Source: Gigantopelta aegis (taxonomy: Eukaryota; Mollusca; Gastropoda; Neomphalida; Peltospiridae). From it: DNA of 64,000 nucleotides. Within the stretch, counting starts at the first letter, position 1. Each line of letters starts with the position of its first letter. Shown here piece by piece: positions 12,631-26,400 of the stretch. The stretch lies in the NCBI RefSeq assembly GCF_016097555.1, contig NC_054702.1, forward strand, positions 110,647,014 through 110,711,013, in the 5' to 3' direction. Under the pieces are notes generated by a model. That model did no database searches. It was not told the origin of the DNA and was given only the letters and a program-made list of their open reading frames with translations. Made by a program: the position numbers and the translations under genes.

Positions 12631-14198
12631 CCACCCACACCCTCCACCCACTCTTTCATACACCAACCTATCAAAACGCATTCATCCAAACCTGTCCATT
12701 AAAAATTAATGTTTCTGTTTTGACCTGCTTAAAAGGGTAATATACGTGTAAGTAACACTTTCATATTCATGAATAATATTTTGTGATCCTGGACAAAACC
12801 CCATGCCTGAATGAATGACTAATACTTTTTTTTACTGCATGATTGCCAGGTGTAAAACCTACCTGTACATTAATATGATTAGAATTTGAAAAGTCAGTGA
12901 AAGGGAACACGTATATCCTTGACACAAGGAACCTGCGACCCATTCACTGAGACACCACACTGAGCAGTGTTATTAAAGGAATGTATGTGGGAGAGATCAA
13001 TAGTTATATACATACTTATTGGCACTCAGTGATAAAGCAAACTACCAGAATAAGGTGCGCCCTGCCCCAGGTAATGTCCGCATACTTACCTTGTTATCAC
13101 CCATGTACACAAACAAATAATCTCATTATGTGGACTGGAAACTTGAAAGGATTTTTACTTGAACCATTTGAAGCCTAATGGCTCTCTTTTAGTAGATTAC
13201 ATAAATACGTTAGGTAATTTCCTTTTTCCAGATAATTGTCCTTGTTCACTTAAATTCAGTAAAATAGATTGTTTTAAAGGTTAATCTGATTGTTTAAATG
13301 GGTTATCACAGTTATGGTATGTGGCAAAGCAGTTTGTGGCTGGGTCATTTTGTCATTCCATTTCAAATTAAACTCTATGTGACAAATAATTACAATATAA
13401 ATTAATACATACAGATGAACCTGCAGGCATTATGATATAATTATCTGGTTTAGTAAAACTTATAATAATCTTATTTTTCCTTAATAGGCAGGTTGTCAAT
13501 TTAGCATGGGGAACATTTTGTTCAGTATTGCGTCTAGATTCGCTACACAAATTTAGAGATCGCTACTTAATTTAGAAACATAAACACCAGTTGTCAATTT
13601 AGCATGGGGAACATTTTGTTCAGTATCGCGTCTAGATTCGCTACACAAATTTAGAGATCGCTACTTAATTTAGAAACATTAAACACTAGTTGCTAATCAA
13701 TATTCACTTGACTAGAAATATCGCTAATCAAGATTTTGAAACCAAAATGTTCCCAGTAGCAGGATTCCATGCGTTTACAAATCCCTGATTTTGGGTGAGA
13801 GGAATAAGATTATGAAATGGAATCCCCAGATATCTAGTAAATAATTTTTACAATTCAGGCAGACGTCTTAATAAATAAAAAATCCTTTAATTCTATGCTT
13901 ACAAATAACTACACTAAATGTTCCAAACTTTATCTGAAAACAAGAATGTCTTATGCATTTGAATGTTTTTAGTACACTGTACCCAAATCAAACAAATTAC
14001 ATGACTATTCAATAGAAAAATCATATGAACTATGTCACCATCTAAGATAGTTAACTCTTGGTCCTTTTTCCTTTTAGCCAAAAAGCAATTTTAATGCAAG
14101 ATTTTCAATAGTATAAAAATTTGAAATAGCCTTTATTGAAATGAAAACGTATGTAATGTACATTCACATTGCTGTATTGTAATATTTTGTCTTTTCAG
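12631..14198. other. Intron or 5' flank before exon a
   Basis: Contains the 98-bp duplication at 13493-13688 and otherwise nothing recognised. The last ~30 bases are a good pyrimidine-rich acceptor region for exon a. Confidence 0.5.
13493..13688. repeat. 98-bp direct tandem duplication
   Basis: Two adjacent copies (13493-13590 and 13591-13688) differ at only a few positions. It is a recent duplication in the flank before exon a. No ORF is present. Confidence 0.93.
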
Positions 14199-14464
14199 CG
14201 GTGGGTGATCTCAAACAGTTTACTGGAATCCAGGATCACCATGTCGGCAAACACGGCTATGACAGTCACATGTTCACTCAGGATGAGCGAATGCACTGCA
14301 TCAAAAACCTCTACAGCATTGCGGACATCACACCATCCAAAATCCTGCGTGGCGCTGATGCGTTCAGAAAGGACGGACTGTACACCTCGAACCTGTTCAA
14401 ACTGTGGCCCATCGTCATCAACGAGCCCAAGGTCAAAACACCGGATCTCAGTTTCTGTCGAAGG
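14199..14464 (+). CDS. Exon a of the unidentified Ser-rich protein
   Basis: The acceptor is a pyrimidine tract ending in TTTTCAG at 14198 and the donor is AAGG|GTGAGA at 14465. The exon starts with two bases finishing a codon (an upstream exon must end in phase 1) and ends in phase 0. It encodes 88 full codons with a non-repetitive composition, including the stretch ADAFRKDGLYTSNLFKLWP. This is the only part of the protein that looks like a globular domain. I do not know which family it belongs to. A 31-bp tandem array begins about 15 bases after the donor. Confidence 0.85.
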
Positions 14465-17400
14465 GTGAGATACAACTGCTTATAAAAATGAGACGTCGAC
14501 TGAGGTAGCTTTATAAAAATGAGACATCGACTGAGGTAGCTTTATAAAAATGAGACATTGACTAAGGGAGCTTTATAAAAATGAAACATTGACCGAGGTA
14601 GCTTTATAAAAATGAGACATCGACTAAGGTAGCTTTATAAAAATAAGACATCGACTAAGGTAGCTTTATGAAAATGAGACATTGACCGAGGTAGCTTTAT
14701 AAAAATGAGTCATCGACTAAATTAGCTTTTATCATTTTGAACATGTCTGTACAGAAAACATGCCATCTTTGTTCATTGGTTTATCCTATCTTAGAATGAG
14801 TGAGCAGACACTATATATTAACTGAACCTGGTGTGTCTTAAGTGTAAATTTGATATGTCCATAATTTGTATGCATATATACTCTTCAAAAGAAGAAACGC
14901 AAAACCACATTGTCGTAACATTTGGAGAATTGATTTAATTATTGAATGGTGAGTCCGATAATTACCAAATGTTGCAGGATTGTTCACAATTCACTCTAGT
15001 CCATTGTGAGTAAGTGATAGGACACACCACCAAGGTCAAGGTCATCTGGAGTCAATACCGGGTGTGGCCTCCGCGTGTGTTGACAACTGCCTGGCACCGC
15101 CTGCCCATTGAAGCAACCAGAGTACGGATGACGTCCCGGGGGATGGTGGCCCACTCGGCCTGCAAGGCTGCTGCCAGCTCGGGCAGGGTCTGGGGCTGTG
15201 GTTGTCGCTGTCGGAGGCGTCGGTCCAACTCGTCCCATAGATGCTCAATTGGGTTCAAATCCGGTAATATCAATGGCCAAGGAAGGACATTAATGTTGTT
15301 GTTCTGTAGGAAAGCCGTTGAGACGTGCTGTGTGAGGCCTGGCGTTGTCATGTTGGAACACTGCGTTGGCGTTGGCCATAACTGGAACGATGTGTGGCCG
15401 GAGGATCTGGTCAATGTAGCCCTGTGCATTCAGGTTGCCCTGCACGTGGACCAGGTCAGTTCTGCCAGTGTGTGAGATGGCTGCCCACACCATGACACTA
15501 CCCCCGCCGAATCTGTCCACTTCCTGCACGCAGTTTGCCGCATAACGTTCACCACGACGCCTATACACGCGACATCTTCCATCATGACGTCGGAGCAGAA
15601 ATCGGGACTCGTCACTGAACCACACCTGTCTCCATCGCAGTTGAGGCCATTGTCGATGAATCTGGCACCACTGCAGTCGGGAGTCGACGGTGTTGTGGTG
15701 TTAAGATGACACCTCGAACTGGACGTCTGGCACGAATTCCTACCTCACGTAGGTGGTTCTGTACGGTCTGGTCGGATATCCTGCGCAAACCTGGTATTGC
15801 TGCGGCTGTGGAGGTGGCAGTAGTCAATCGTTCCCGAAGGTGGCGTACCCGGATGTAGCGGTCCTGCCCGGGGGTAGTGACCCGTGGTCGACCGGATCTA
15901 GGGAGGTCACGTGTTGATCCATGTTGCTGGTAACGGTCCCACAGTCTGGAGATGGTGCTTGGGGACACGTGGAATGCCCTGGCAACGGCCGTTCTGGATT
16001 CGCCTGCGTCTAGTCGGCCGATGGCATTGTTTCTCTGCGGTTCACTGAGACGTGGCATGTCCTGGATTGTCAACTGTCGGCCAGATACAGAGGCCAGGCA
16101 AGCGAACACCCTGCACTTTTATACTGTCGGTGTTCATGTTGCACGTGCAGACAACGCACGTGCAGTGGTGACATGGTTTGCACGTGGCTGCGTTTTTTCG
16201 AATATTCACATTTTGGAACTTTATTGTACAGTAGCTGCGTTTTATCGAATGTAACCGTGGGAATGTGTTTGGGACATGCAATGACCTTATATTCACAAAG
16301 CATGAACCGGTAGGAAACATAAAATCGGAGTTATAACCCATTTGTACCCTTTTGCATTTCTTTTTTTGAAGAGTATATGTATATACCTAATCTATATGCT
16401 TTTATGCTTAGAGTAATCAGATATGCACATGTGTACGTAAATGCATAAATGGAATTACTCAACCCATTTGCATACAAAGTGAATGTTACGGATAGCAATC
16501 TAATTTTACTAGTGCCTTATTCTATACATTAGAACTTACTGGATGCTGTCAGCTAACAATATATTGATGTCATGTACATGTAGCTAGTTAGTGATTATTC
16601 ATATTGTATAAGTATGTACCCAAACCTTCATTTTCTTTGACCTTCCATACACCCTGTACTGCCTGTAGTATTCTCGTAGCATTGTGTACCAACCTTCAGG
16701 CTTTATGGTCAGACTAAGGGCTTGAAGGTCTGTGACACATGAACTGTAAAGATTAGAGATCCAACAAGACTGAAATAAGTTTCATAATTTTGAAAAATAA
16801 AAACATTTTGATTGTTTGACAGTGATGAAAATCTTGTAAAGTGAGATACAAGACTATAGTGTACTTGACTGGTAGCAGTTATTATAGTGACATTGTACTG
16901 AAGTCTGTTAAGTTTGTATATTTATCTTCTTTTTAAAAAACTTTATGCAGATAATAAAAGCTTAAATAAAGGAACATCATTAGTATAACTGCACACACAT
17001 GCATCATAGGTCAAGGCCCTGTGAAAGGCGAGACACATTGCATCATGATGCACTTGTTTTCTGTAAGTCAACAAAGGACCGTGTACATTATCATAAAAGA
17101 AATTAAAGAGATAAGGTTACATATTGCACTAGTGAGATAAGGATACATATTGCACTAGTGAGATAAGGTTACATATTGCACTCGTGAGATAGGGTTACAT
17201 ACTGCACTACTGAGAAAACATTACATATTGCACTAGTGAGAAAACATTACATATTGCACTAGCAGTCCTTGGCTTTTAAAAAACAAAGGCAAGTGAAAAA
17301 TCGCACACCTCAAAACGCTTAGGTGAGTGAAAAATCGCACTCATCAAAATTCTAAGGCGAGTGAAAACCAAGCATTAATTTATGAAGTAATTGGTACATG

Positions 17401-20400
17401 TAAATGCAGAGACATATGTTGCAAAAATGAACCAATAAACCAATAATGTTTTCTTCTAATTTTATGTTGTTTGGTTCATTAGTGTAGCCTGACTTCTTTT
17501 CCCTTTCAGGAATGGAGTTATAATTTATTAGAATAGTACTATAGAAATATAATTATGACATGCATACACTGATGCAGACAATTTTATTTTTTAATTACAG
17601 TATGTACTACCGGGTATTCAGATAATTTGATGCACACAATTATGCATAGACCCTTTCAGTTTTAGACAGTTTGATGAACGTGCAGCTAAACATATATAGA
17701 AATCAACTTGTCTTGAATTTCATTATTATATACAACGAACATGATTAGGATAGTTGGGATGGAAAAACCCCCACTGGTTTCGAGGAGGTGATTCATGAAC
17801 TACGACCCAAGCATCTCAGGTGTGCACTTCCGACTCATATTATTAAAACATTTTTTAAATATAACTTGTGAAACGTAGGCCTACAATTACTTCAATTGAT
17901 AGTGTTGGTTGGGACATTGACATTCACGTGGCATTTTTAATTCAACAATTACACAACCAGTCTCCCTTCCTCTACATTTTGTAACACACCATTTGACCTA
18001 CTGCTACAAGTTAGGAATGGCTCCGACAGCATTACGTCATTAATCTAGAACGGCCCCAATGTTGTTGATAAAAAATATACACACACTGACAAAATCTGTC
18101 ATTACAAAGGATTTTATTCCAAACGTGGGATGCCATAATAAAGATAATAAAAAACCCCATAATTTTAAACACTATCATCAATGCGTAATAAGTTGTCAAG
18201 TAGACCAGCATGTGCGTGAAGAATTCCAAGAGTATAAATAATCTAATCCTGATAGCTCTGATTGGTCAATATGCGCATCAAATCATGTTCCAATCACATG
18301 ATCTGTGACTTTCTAACAAACAAAACAAAAATTAAATAGTCGGCAATGATTGATAATTGATTACTGTTACTATAGTGTCTACATATAACATAATATGCAC
18401 ATTCATTAACCTCTGGCTGAATACAAATATTTAAATAAAGTTTTATTTGATTTTATTTTTAAAGATAAAAAAAGAAAAATAATAGATGTAAAAAACTAAT
18501 TAGGCTTATTCCTACATACCTATTATCATTTCTTTTCCTTCTTTTTATTATTCCGTCTAAATTTCTTTTTTCTTTTTTTCTTTAAAAAAAAAAAAAAAAA
18601 GTATAAAATTACACGATTGCCATTTCCAGGACCTCGCACCTACGCACCTTAAAAGGCAAGGTCTGCACTAGTGAGATAGGGTTACATATTACACTAGTGA
18701 GACGATTACATATTGCACTAGTGAGATAGGGTTACATATTGCACTAGTGAGATAGGGTTACATATTACACTAGTGAGACAATTACATATTGCACTAGTGA
18801 GATAAGGTTACACATTGCACTAGTGAGATAGGGTTACATATTACACTAGTGAGACGATTACATATTGCACTAGTGAGATAAGGTTACACATTGCACTAGT
18901 GAGATAGGGTTACATATTGCACTAGTAAGATAGGATTACATATTGCACTAGTGAGATAGGGTTACACATTGCACTAGTGAGATAGAGTTACATATTGCAC
19001 TAGTAAGATAGGGTTACATATTGCACTAGTGAGATAGGTTTACATATTGCACTAGTGAGACGATTACATATTGCACTAGTGAGATAAGGTTACACATTGC
19101 ACTAGTGAGATGGGGTTACACATTGCACTAGTGAGATGGGGTTACACATTGCACTAGTGAGATGGAGTTACACATTGCACTAGTGAGATGGGGTTACACA
19201 TTGCACTAGTGAGATGGGGTTACACATTGCACTAGTGAGATGGGGTTACACATTGCACTAGTGAGATGGGGTTACACATTGCACTAGTGAGATGGGGTTA
19301 CATATTGCACTAGTGTTGACATGAAAAATAAGAAATTACTGTTTGCCACTTGTCAAATTCACAAATTGCAAATTTTAAGAACAGTTGGAAAATTTTATTT
19401 GAATGTGGCAAAACACATTTGTGTAATGACTGACATTTTGTTTACCTGTTTTATTATCAAATTAGGGAGGGGATCTAGCTCAAATGGCAGACAGTCGCCT
19501 GAAGTGGTTGTGTTATAAGATTGCAGAGAACATTTTGTTTTCAAAATCTTGATTAGTAATATTTCTAGTCAATTGAAAATTGATCAGGGGTTTTCTGCAT
19601 TCCAGACAATGCCCCACGACTGGACTATCAAAGGATGTGGTATGTGCTGTCCTGTCTGGGAAATGCATATAAAAGATCCCTTGCTACTAATGGGAAAATG
19701 TAGCAGGTTTTCTCTGAAGGCTACAAGTCACAATTACCAAATGTTTCACATCCAATACCTGATGATAAATAAATCAATGTGCTCTAGTGGTGTCATTAAA
19801 CAAAACAAAAAACTTTATTATCAAATTATTTCATTGACAATTTTTGCACTAAACTTTTGTTAGCATGTACATTATGTGTTCTAAATTTGAAATGTACCAA
19901 CTAAATTAATTTGCCATCAGGTAATACAAGCGTCTGAATTATATGCAAGTGTTGTTTCATTTTCAGGGTAAAAAAATCTTGATACTGAGAAATGGATTCC
20001 GAAAGCCCAGGCAACCATCTCTGGATCGACCTCGTACATTTCACGAGTTTGAAATGGACAGCAACAAGAAAACTGAAGAGGAAGAAGAGAAAAACAATCT
20101 TTCCAAATCTCAACCCTCTATCTTTGTTGCCATAGATACATCTGGATCTGGCTTTCAGCGGATGCGTTCGTTTCGTCAGTCGTTACATGGCACCAGTTCT
20201 GAAGAATACAAGAAACGCAGGCGCACGGTGTCAGGAGTTCCAGACAACATCATGCATGAAATCGCTCAGTTTGAAAGAAAACGTAGAAACACAACACACT
20301 TTGGGAATCGGAACGAGCCGAGAACGTACAGTTTTGACGATCTCGATGCCGATGATGGTGTTAACAGAGACGAGATTTTGGCTCAGTTTTTTGACGAAAT

Positions 20401-23400
20401 TGATGCAAAGTTTGAAGAGAGACTGGAAGAAGAGCAGCTGGCTAAAGAACCAAAGATTTTGAAATTCTTGCCTTGCAGACGTTCGCGCTCCTTACCTCGG
20501 TGTGTCAAGTCTTCTTATAAACTCTCAACTACTACAGCAACCCCGGAACAATACTGTCCCAACATAAGTCTCGGCTGCAGTTACGCCAGCAGCATTAGTC
20601 TGACCAGCAGCTTGGGTTCCGGTTCCAGGCTGTCCAGATCATCATCAAAACGGTCCAGCATTATTAGCAACAAGATTAAAAATCTCGTACATTCTAGAAC
20701 CAATAAAAGCAGCAAGCAGACTCGTCCCAAGTCTCTGGACTTTGACACTATCGACCTTCTGCCTGAAACGGACCAATCTCACCTCGACAGATTTACGTCC
20801 CCTAGCATGCCAAATGGTATGGAGACGACCACGTCCTCTCGCGACAGTGTTGTGGGTCCAGGAACATACTACTACTTTGAAAGCAACACAGTGCCACGAG
20901 CCCATGCAAAGAAATACAACTTCCCGTGGGAGAGTCTGCCCAAGGACTGGACAACGTCCGTCAAATTGAGAGAAATATCCAAGAGGAAAAACACTGAAGA
21001 CCGAAATTCTTCTTCAGGTCAGTTCACCCAAATCTCGTAACTCTGGCTAGTTTTAGTATTTAATTAATATTACAATCATTTAGTGGTGTTTCATGGATTG
21101 ATTATGATAAAAAAACTAAACTTTTGGGCTCTACCGATGTTATGATAGACTATAAAAAATCCCTAATTGATTGTCATTGTAAATGTTGACTAATTTTTCC
21201 TCCTATTTTGATGAAGGAACGCAAATATGTTGGGCTTGGTGTTTGATTTTATGTGAACTTTAAGAAAAAAGATAGTAAATAATTATTAAAAGTACAATTG
21301 GTGATTTGTAGGGTTTATCCAAGAGAACATGACAATAGGTGCATGGATCTTACAATTAAATTCTTCCTTATGAAGATATGTTTATGTCATTAATCTGTTG
21401 GTACTGACTGATTGTAACCGATGACTGACAATGAAATTCCAGCTGATTCCCAGCACTGTATTCATTAAAGAGAACTGGTCAAGCAGTTTGGTTTAGAATC
21501 CCAGCATCTGAAGTGATAAGAGGTGTTCAAATCTAGATAAAAAAGAAGTGAAGTGCCAGGGTTAACTGATTCTAACTGAAATAGGGGCTAGTAAAGATGA
21601 AGACAGGGCACGATACTTCATGTAAAACATTCTGTTCTCTATGGTTATGTAACTTTAAAAATTCATGCAAACTGCCACTCAGTAGATGTGTCCACTTACA
21701 CAAGTTAACTGGTTTAGCTATATATTGGTTTAGTTCAAACACTTTTGGTTGGAGATGACGAGCGTTCACCCGTGTAACAGTTGTGCAGGTATAAGGGGGA
21801 AGTGTAGTTATCTGCACTTGCATAAAAAATCAAAACAGCAATGGTCTACGAGTCTTGTTAGGCCGTTGCTAATACGGCTTATTCTGACTGACTTTACTCT
21901 CACTTCTGCCTTATACTAGTTTAACAGTTTGCGTTCATACTTACATTTAAACCATTTCAGCTATACCATTTTAGCTATTCTGGTATAGTGAAAAAATCAC
22001 ATTCACATTTACATTTTAAACCAGTTTAGTATACCAGTTTAGTTAAACCAGTTTAAAGTGTAATAAGTGTGAACACAGCTAGTTACGTGGTGAAATCCTA
22101 CATTCTAACATTAAAACATGCAACTTCAGGATGATGAAACTTTGTCAATGTGTTATAAAAATCCATATATTCTAAAAAAATGTAGAGTGACTAGTGGACA
22201 AATGATGCACTGCATATCACTAGTTAAATTAAAAAATGCCATAGGTAACATCAGACAACAACCTGGAGGGTTAGCTATAGTTAGTATAGATGTGTTAAAT
22301 ATAACCACAGCATTATCCCCAGGGTTGTGGTTTGGAGGTACTTGTGATAATACTACCTCATTGCAGAATGATTTGGTTTAAAATATATTTCAGAATGTCT
22401 GTGTAGTACAGACTAGTACAAGTGTCTTAGGTTGAGGTAATGTATCATTGAAGCAAATATACTTCACGTAATTGAACAAGCTGTTACCAAGGTTAAATAA
22501 ACTAAATAAAAGAAAATATTATATTGGTTTATGACATTAAACTTAACATATACACGTACTTGTTAATGATCACTTTTTGAATATGGAGGCGGGATGTAGT
22601 CCAGTGGTAAAGTGCCTGCTTGATGTGTGGTCGGATTGGAATTGATCCCCATCATTTGGCCCATCGAACTAGTTCTCGTTCCAGCCAGTGTACCACTGTG
22701 GTATGTGCTATCCTTTTTGTGGGATGGTGCATATAAAAGATCTCTTGCTACTAATGCAGGGTATGCACTTGGAATTCTTTTTGACTGGCCAATCGGACCA
22801 CTCACAGCAACACTTTGACTCGCCCTTACAACTCTTGAATGGCCCACGACCGAATTTCCTTAAAAAAGAGAACTTACTTAAATTGCACTTTATAAACATG
22901 TTATCATATCATACAAACAATAATAACAACACAAAAGAAGGAAACAGAACTTGTTTTAGTTTTATTACAAACTGTTGTAATTAAATTATAATTATTATGT
23001 TGTCACGGGACCCACACAATCAAACATCTGGAATGTTTTACCAAGGCTCGGTCTTGGAATGAATAAGGTGCTTTTATGGCTGTATGACGAGGAATTAAAA
23101 AACCACTAAGCTGACAGCAATCTATGTTGACATCATTCGCGGTGACGATTGGGTGTAGACTCAGTATATTCCGTAAGAAACGAAAACATTCCAACACAAA
23201 GTAACTTCGGAAAACCTCAGGCTCATAAACAAAATCTTTCTGCAAAACATAGCCTAGAGGAATGTGACGAGTTGTTCCGATTGTAACTAAATGGAAAGTA
23301 AAGACAGACATGGCCGAGGTGTTCCGATTGAACCTACGAATATATTTACGTGGTCGAGGTTTTCCGAATACACAATCAAAACTGGCCGAGGCATTCCGAA

Positions 23401-26400
23401 TGGTTTTAGATTGTTTGATAGACTGGGGGGTTTGGTTGCACAGATGCTAATAGGAAACCAGTTGAAAACAATAAATAAAAAATAACTCTCCGATCTCTTA
23501 CAAACATTAGTTATTTGCATTTTGATACAAATTTTCGGTCGCCAGGCGGGCAACATGTGATAAGGTTTTGACTTGCCCGATGCTATTTTGACTCACCATG
23601 GGCGATTGGGCGACTGTAAAGTGCACACCCTGATAATGGAAAAATGTAGCAGGTTTCCTCTCTAAGACTACAATGATAGAAATAAGCAGAATTTGCCACC
23701 TGTCCACCAGAAAAGTAAACCAAAAAATTTATTTGTCTGCCAATATTTCCACTTGTCCAAATAAATTATATGTTTTATTAAAGTACAAGGATGATGTTTT
23801 TGATTGCTCAAAATGAAACTGCACTAAACATTTTCACTTGTCCACTGGATAATCAAGGATGTTGATCTTGCTTGTCCAAGCAGATTTTCACTTGTCAGGA
23901 CAAAGGAACAAGTTCTTATTTAGAATAATGAGCACACACTACTCTTATGTTATTAATTTGTGAAACATTTGGATAACTCTGTCTGTAAAACAATCAATGT
24001 TCCCCATACGCCATGTCTGCAGACACTGTACATACTTTATCAGATTGTTTATGGAAGGATTCAACAGATGGTTCCCGCTTAATATGCATGAGTCATATTC
24101 CACTAATGCTGTATATATTCTACGTTAATGTTTTACTGATATCCACCTACAATCAGTGTGTTAGCTAGCTAACTGTGCCACATTATTATTCTGTATGACC
24201 ACTTGTTAAAATCAACAATGGTTCAGTATGGAGTACTTTAAACATTACCATGTTGGTAAGTTTGCTCATGTGGACATTTATGATTTCAAATTCTGTTTCA
24301 TGGTTGGCTATTTTAGTAAAAATATTATCAACTGTACCTAAATGGCAGCTGTGACTAATGTTTTATATTCAGTTTCCATTCTCTAATTGCGTTTTGCAGC
24401 TGGTTATCAGAATGTAGCTAGCCATTTCACCTGACACTGAGGGTAGAGTGTAGGCCCATGACATTATGTTATCTATCGTATCTTGTGCTGTGGCTAGAAT
24501 AATCTACAAAAAGAGGCAGATGTTAAGTTTCAGGCTAATAATAAAGTACATTGGTTTTCTAATATTATGTACAGTACTAGTTGAAAAATATTTTCTTCCT
24601 AACATATTGACCCATTCTGCAAATAGATATAACTATATTGTTATTCTTGCAGCAGTGTTTGCTAGCAGACTTTTACATTTTTTAAAGCATATGTTGCTGT
24701 ATTCTAGTTTGATAACTTGTTTGCATATGATTGTGTTTGTCAGTCATAATTTCATAAATAAATGGCTTCCATTAAAGCTTTTATTGGTTAACAACTGGTG
24801 TCTTCTGACATGAAAGTACATACTTGTAAACTGGTTTAAAATGTGTGTATATATTTCACTTTGTTTATACCCAACCACAAGTCAAAACATTTCTATGCAC
24901 ATATTATATTTTCATTGCAGATATAAATAGGTTTTTTTGTGTGAAATTTACACATTATGAACCTATGGTAAGGTGTACCCCCCCACATCCCAATATTACC
25001 CCAGTTTACAGTACTGATATATAATGTTGTGTTATTCTCCTGTGTATTATTTCTGTCACCTTACTACACATTTGTACTGTTTGAAATATAGTAAATAATG
25101 AATCTGTTGTTAATGGTGTAGGTGCCTGGAGTGCCAGTGGGGGAAGCAGTAACCGTCAGTCTCTGGACTCTGCGAAGTCCAGCATGCCTCTATCGACATC
25201 ACAGTATTCTCTGGGCAAGGATTCTGGGAGAGATTCTCCGTCATTGACTGACGACCGGTATGTAACAGTATTATCATAACATCAAAGTCTTTTGATGAGA
25301 CGAACTGTTTTAAAATGCAGTTCTTTGTTGTAGCGTTAATCACTAACATAATGCTATGACTCACTTTTTTCCTTCACAATTTGATAGCAATTTGTTATAA
25401 AGATATATTTATGTATGTCACTTGTTCTCGAGTTCTGTGATCAAATATGAACTATAAAGATTAGATATGAAATGTGAACTGTGAAGACTAGTTGTTGAAC
25501 TTGGAAGTGTCATGATATTAGATGTCAAATAAATTATAAAGATTAGAGACAAGGCATGAACTGTAAAGATCAGATAGGAGAATGCTGATTTAAAATCCAT
25601 AATGTTCATTAAAGATCCAATATCCAGCCAGTGCCCCACAACTGGTACATCAAAGGCCATGGTATGTGCTATCCTGTCTATGGGATGGTGCACATAAAAG
25701 ATTCCTTGCTAATAATGGAAAAATGTAGCGGGTTTCCTCTCTAAGACTATGGCAAAAATTACCAAATGTTTAACATCCAATAGATGATGATTAATAAATG
25801 AAAGTGCTCTAGTGGTGTCGTTAAACAAAAAAAAACTTTTTAAAGATACACTATTTTTTAAAACTCAACAAGAAATATACTTAGCACAAGACGTTACTTA
25901 TGAAAATTGATGCACAATTCACTGGGTTGTTGACCATATTTTAAAGTATTTCTCGTTTGAATGTTTCAGCCCTGAGTCTGACACGGCTGGGTACGCTGGT
26001 GATCAGGCCAGCACAGTTGCTGGTGATGAGACTGATTCTGACATCAACGCAAACTTCTCAAAGATCGGGACAGATGCCTGGTTGAAGAGGCTGGCAATTC
26101 GAGCAGCGAGTCGTGACGATGTTTCATCTAGCAGTGCAGAAACATTACATTCCCTGTCACAACTGACCAAACAGAATATTATGACTCTTGATCTGATGTC
26201 GCCAGCGTTGAAAGGTCCCCAGAAGCTAGATGATGAGGTATCCTCGGTGTATTCGCTCGACCAGGAAGGGTTCTATACGTCCTTCCATACAGACAGTGGC
26301 TTGCGGCAGAGCACTGCCAATCTTGATGAAAGTGATGATAAAATATTCCCCGTGAAGGAAACGCAGAGCATGCTCAGCATGTGTAGCACAAATACAGTAG

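Larger units (their letters stand above)
21018..25121. other. Intron between exons b and c
   Basis: About 4.1 kb, AT-rich, with a 3'-truncated SINE (22585-22775) and a SINE scrap (23630-23674). The 23290-23900 part has GC-richer, repeat-like sequence (GGCCGAGGTGTTCCGA recurring near 23310 and 23385). No coding exon was found. Confidence 0.6.

Noticed and set aside
12157..12740. Overlapping ORFs rich in His, Pro, Ser and Ile
   Set aside because: Translation of the (ATCC)n microsatellite in three frames.
17110..19316. CRISPR-like look of regularly spaced identical units
   Set aside because: Units are contiguous 26-bp tandem repeats without unique spacers, in an animal genome; it is a minisatellite.
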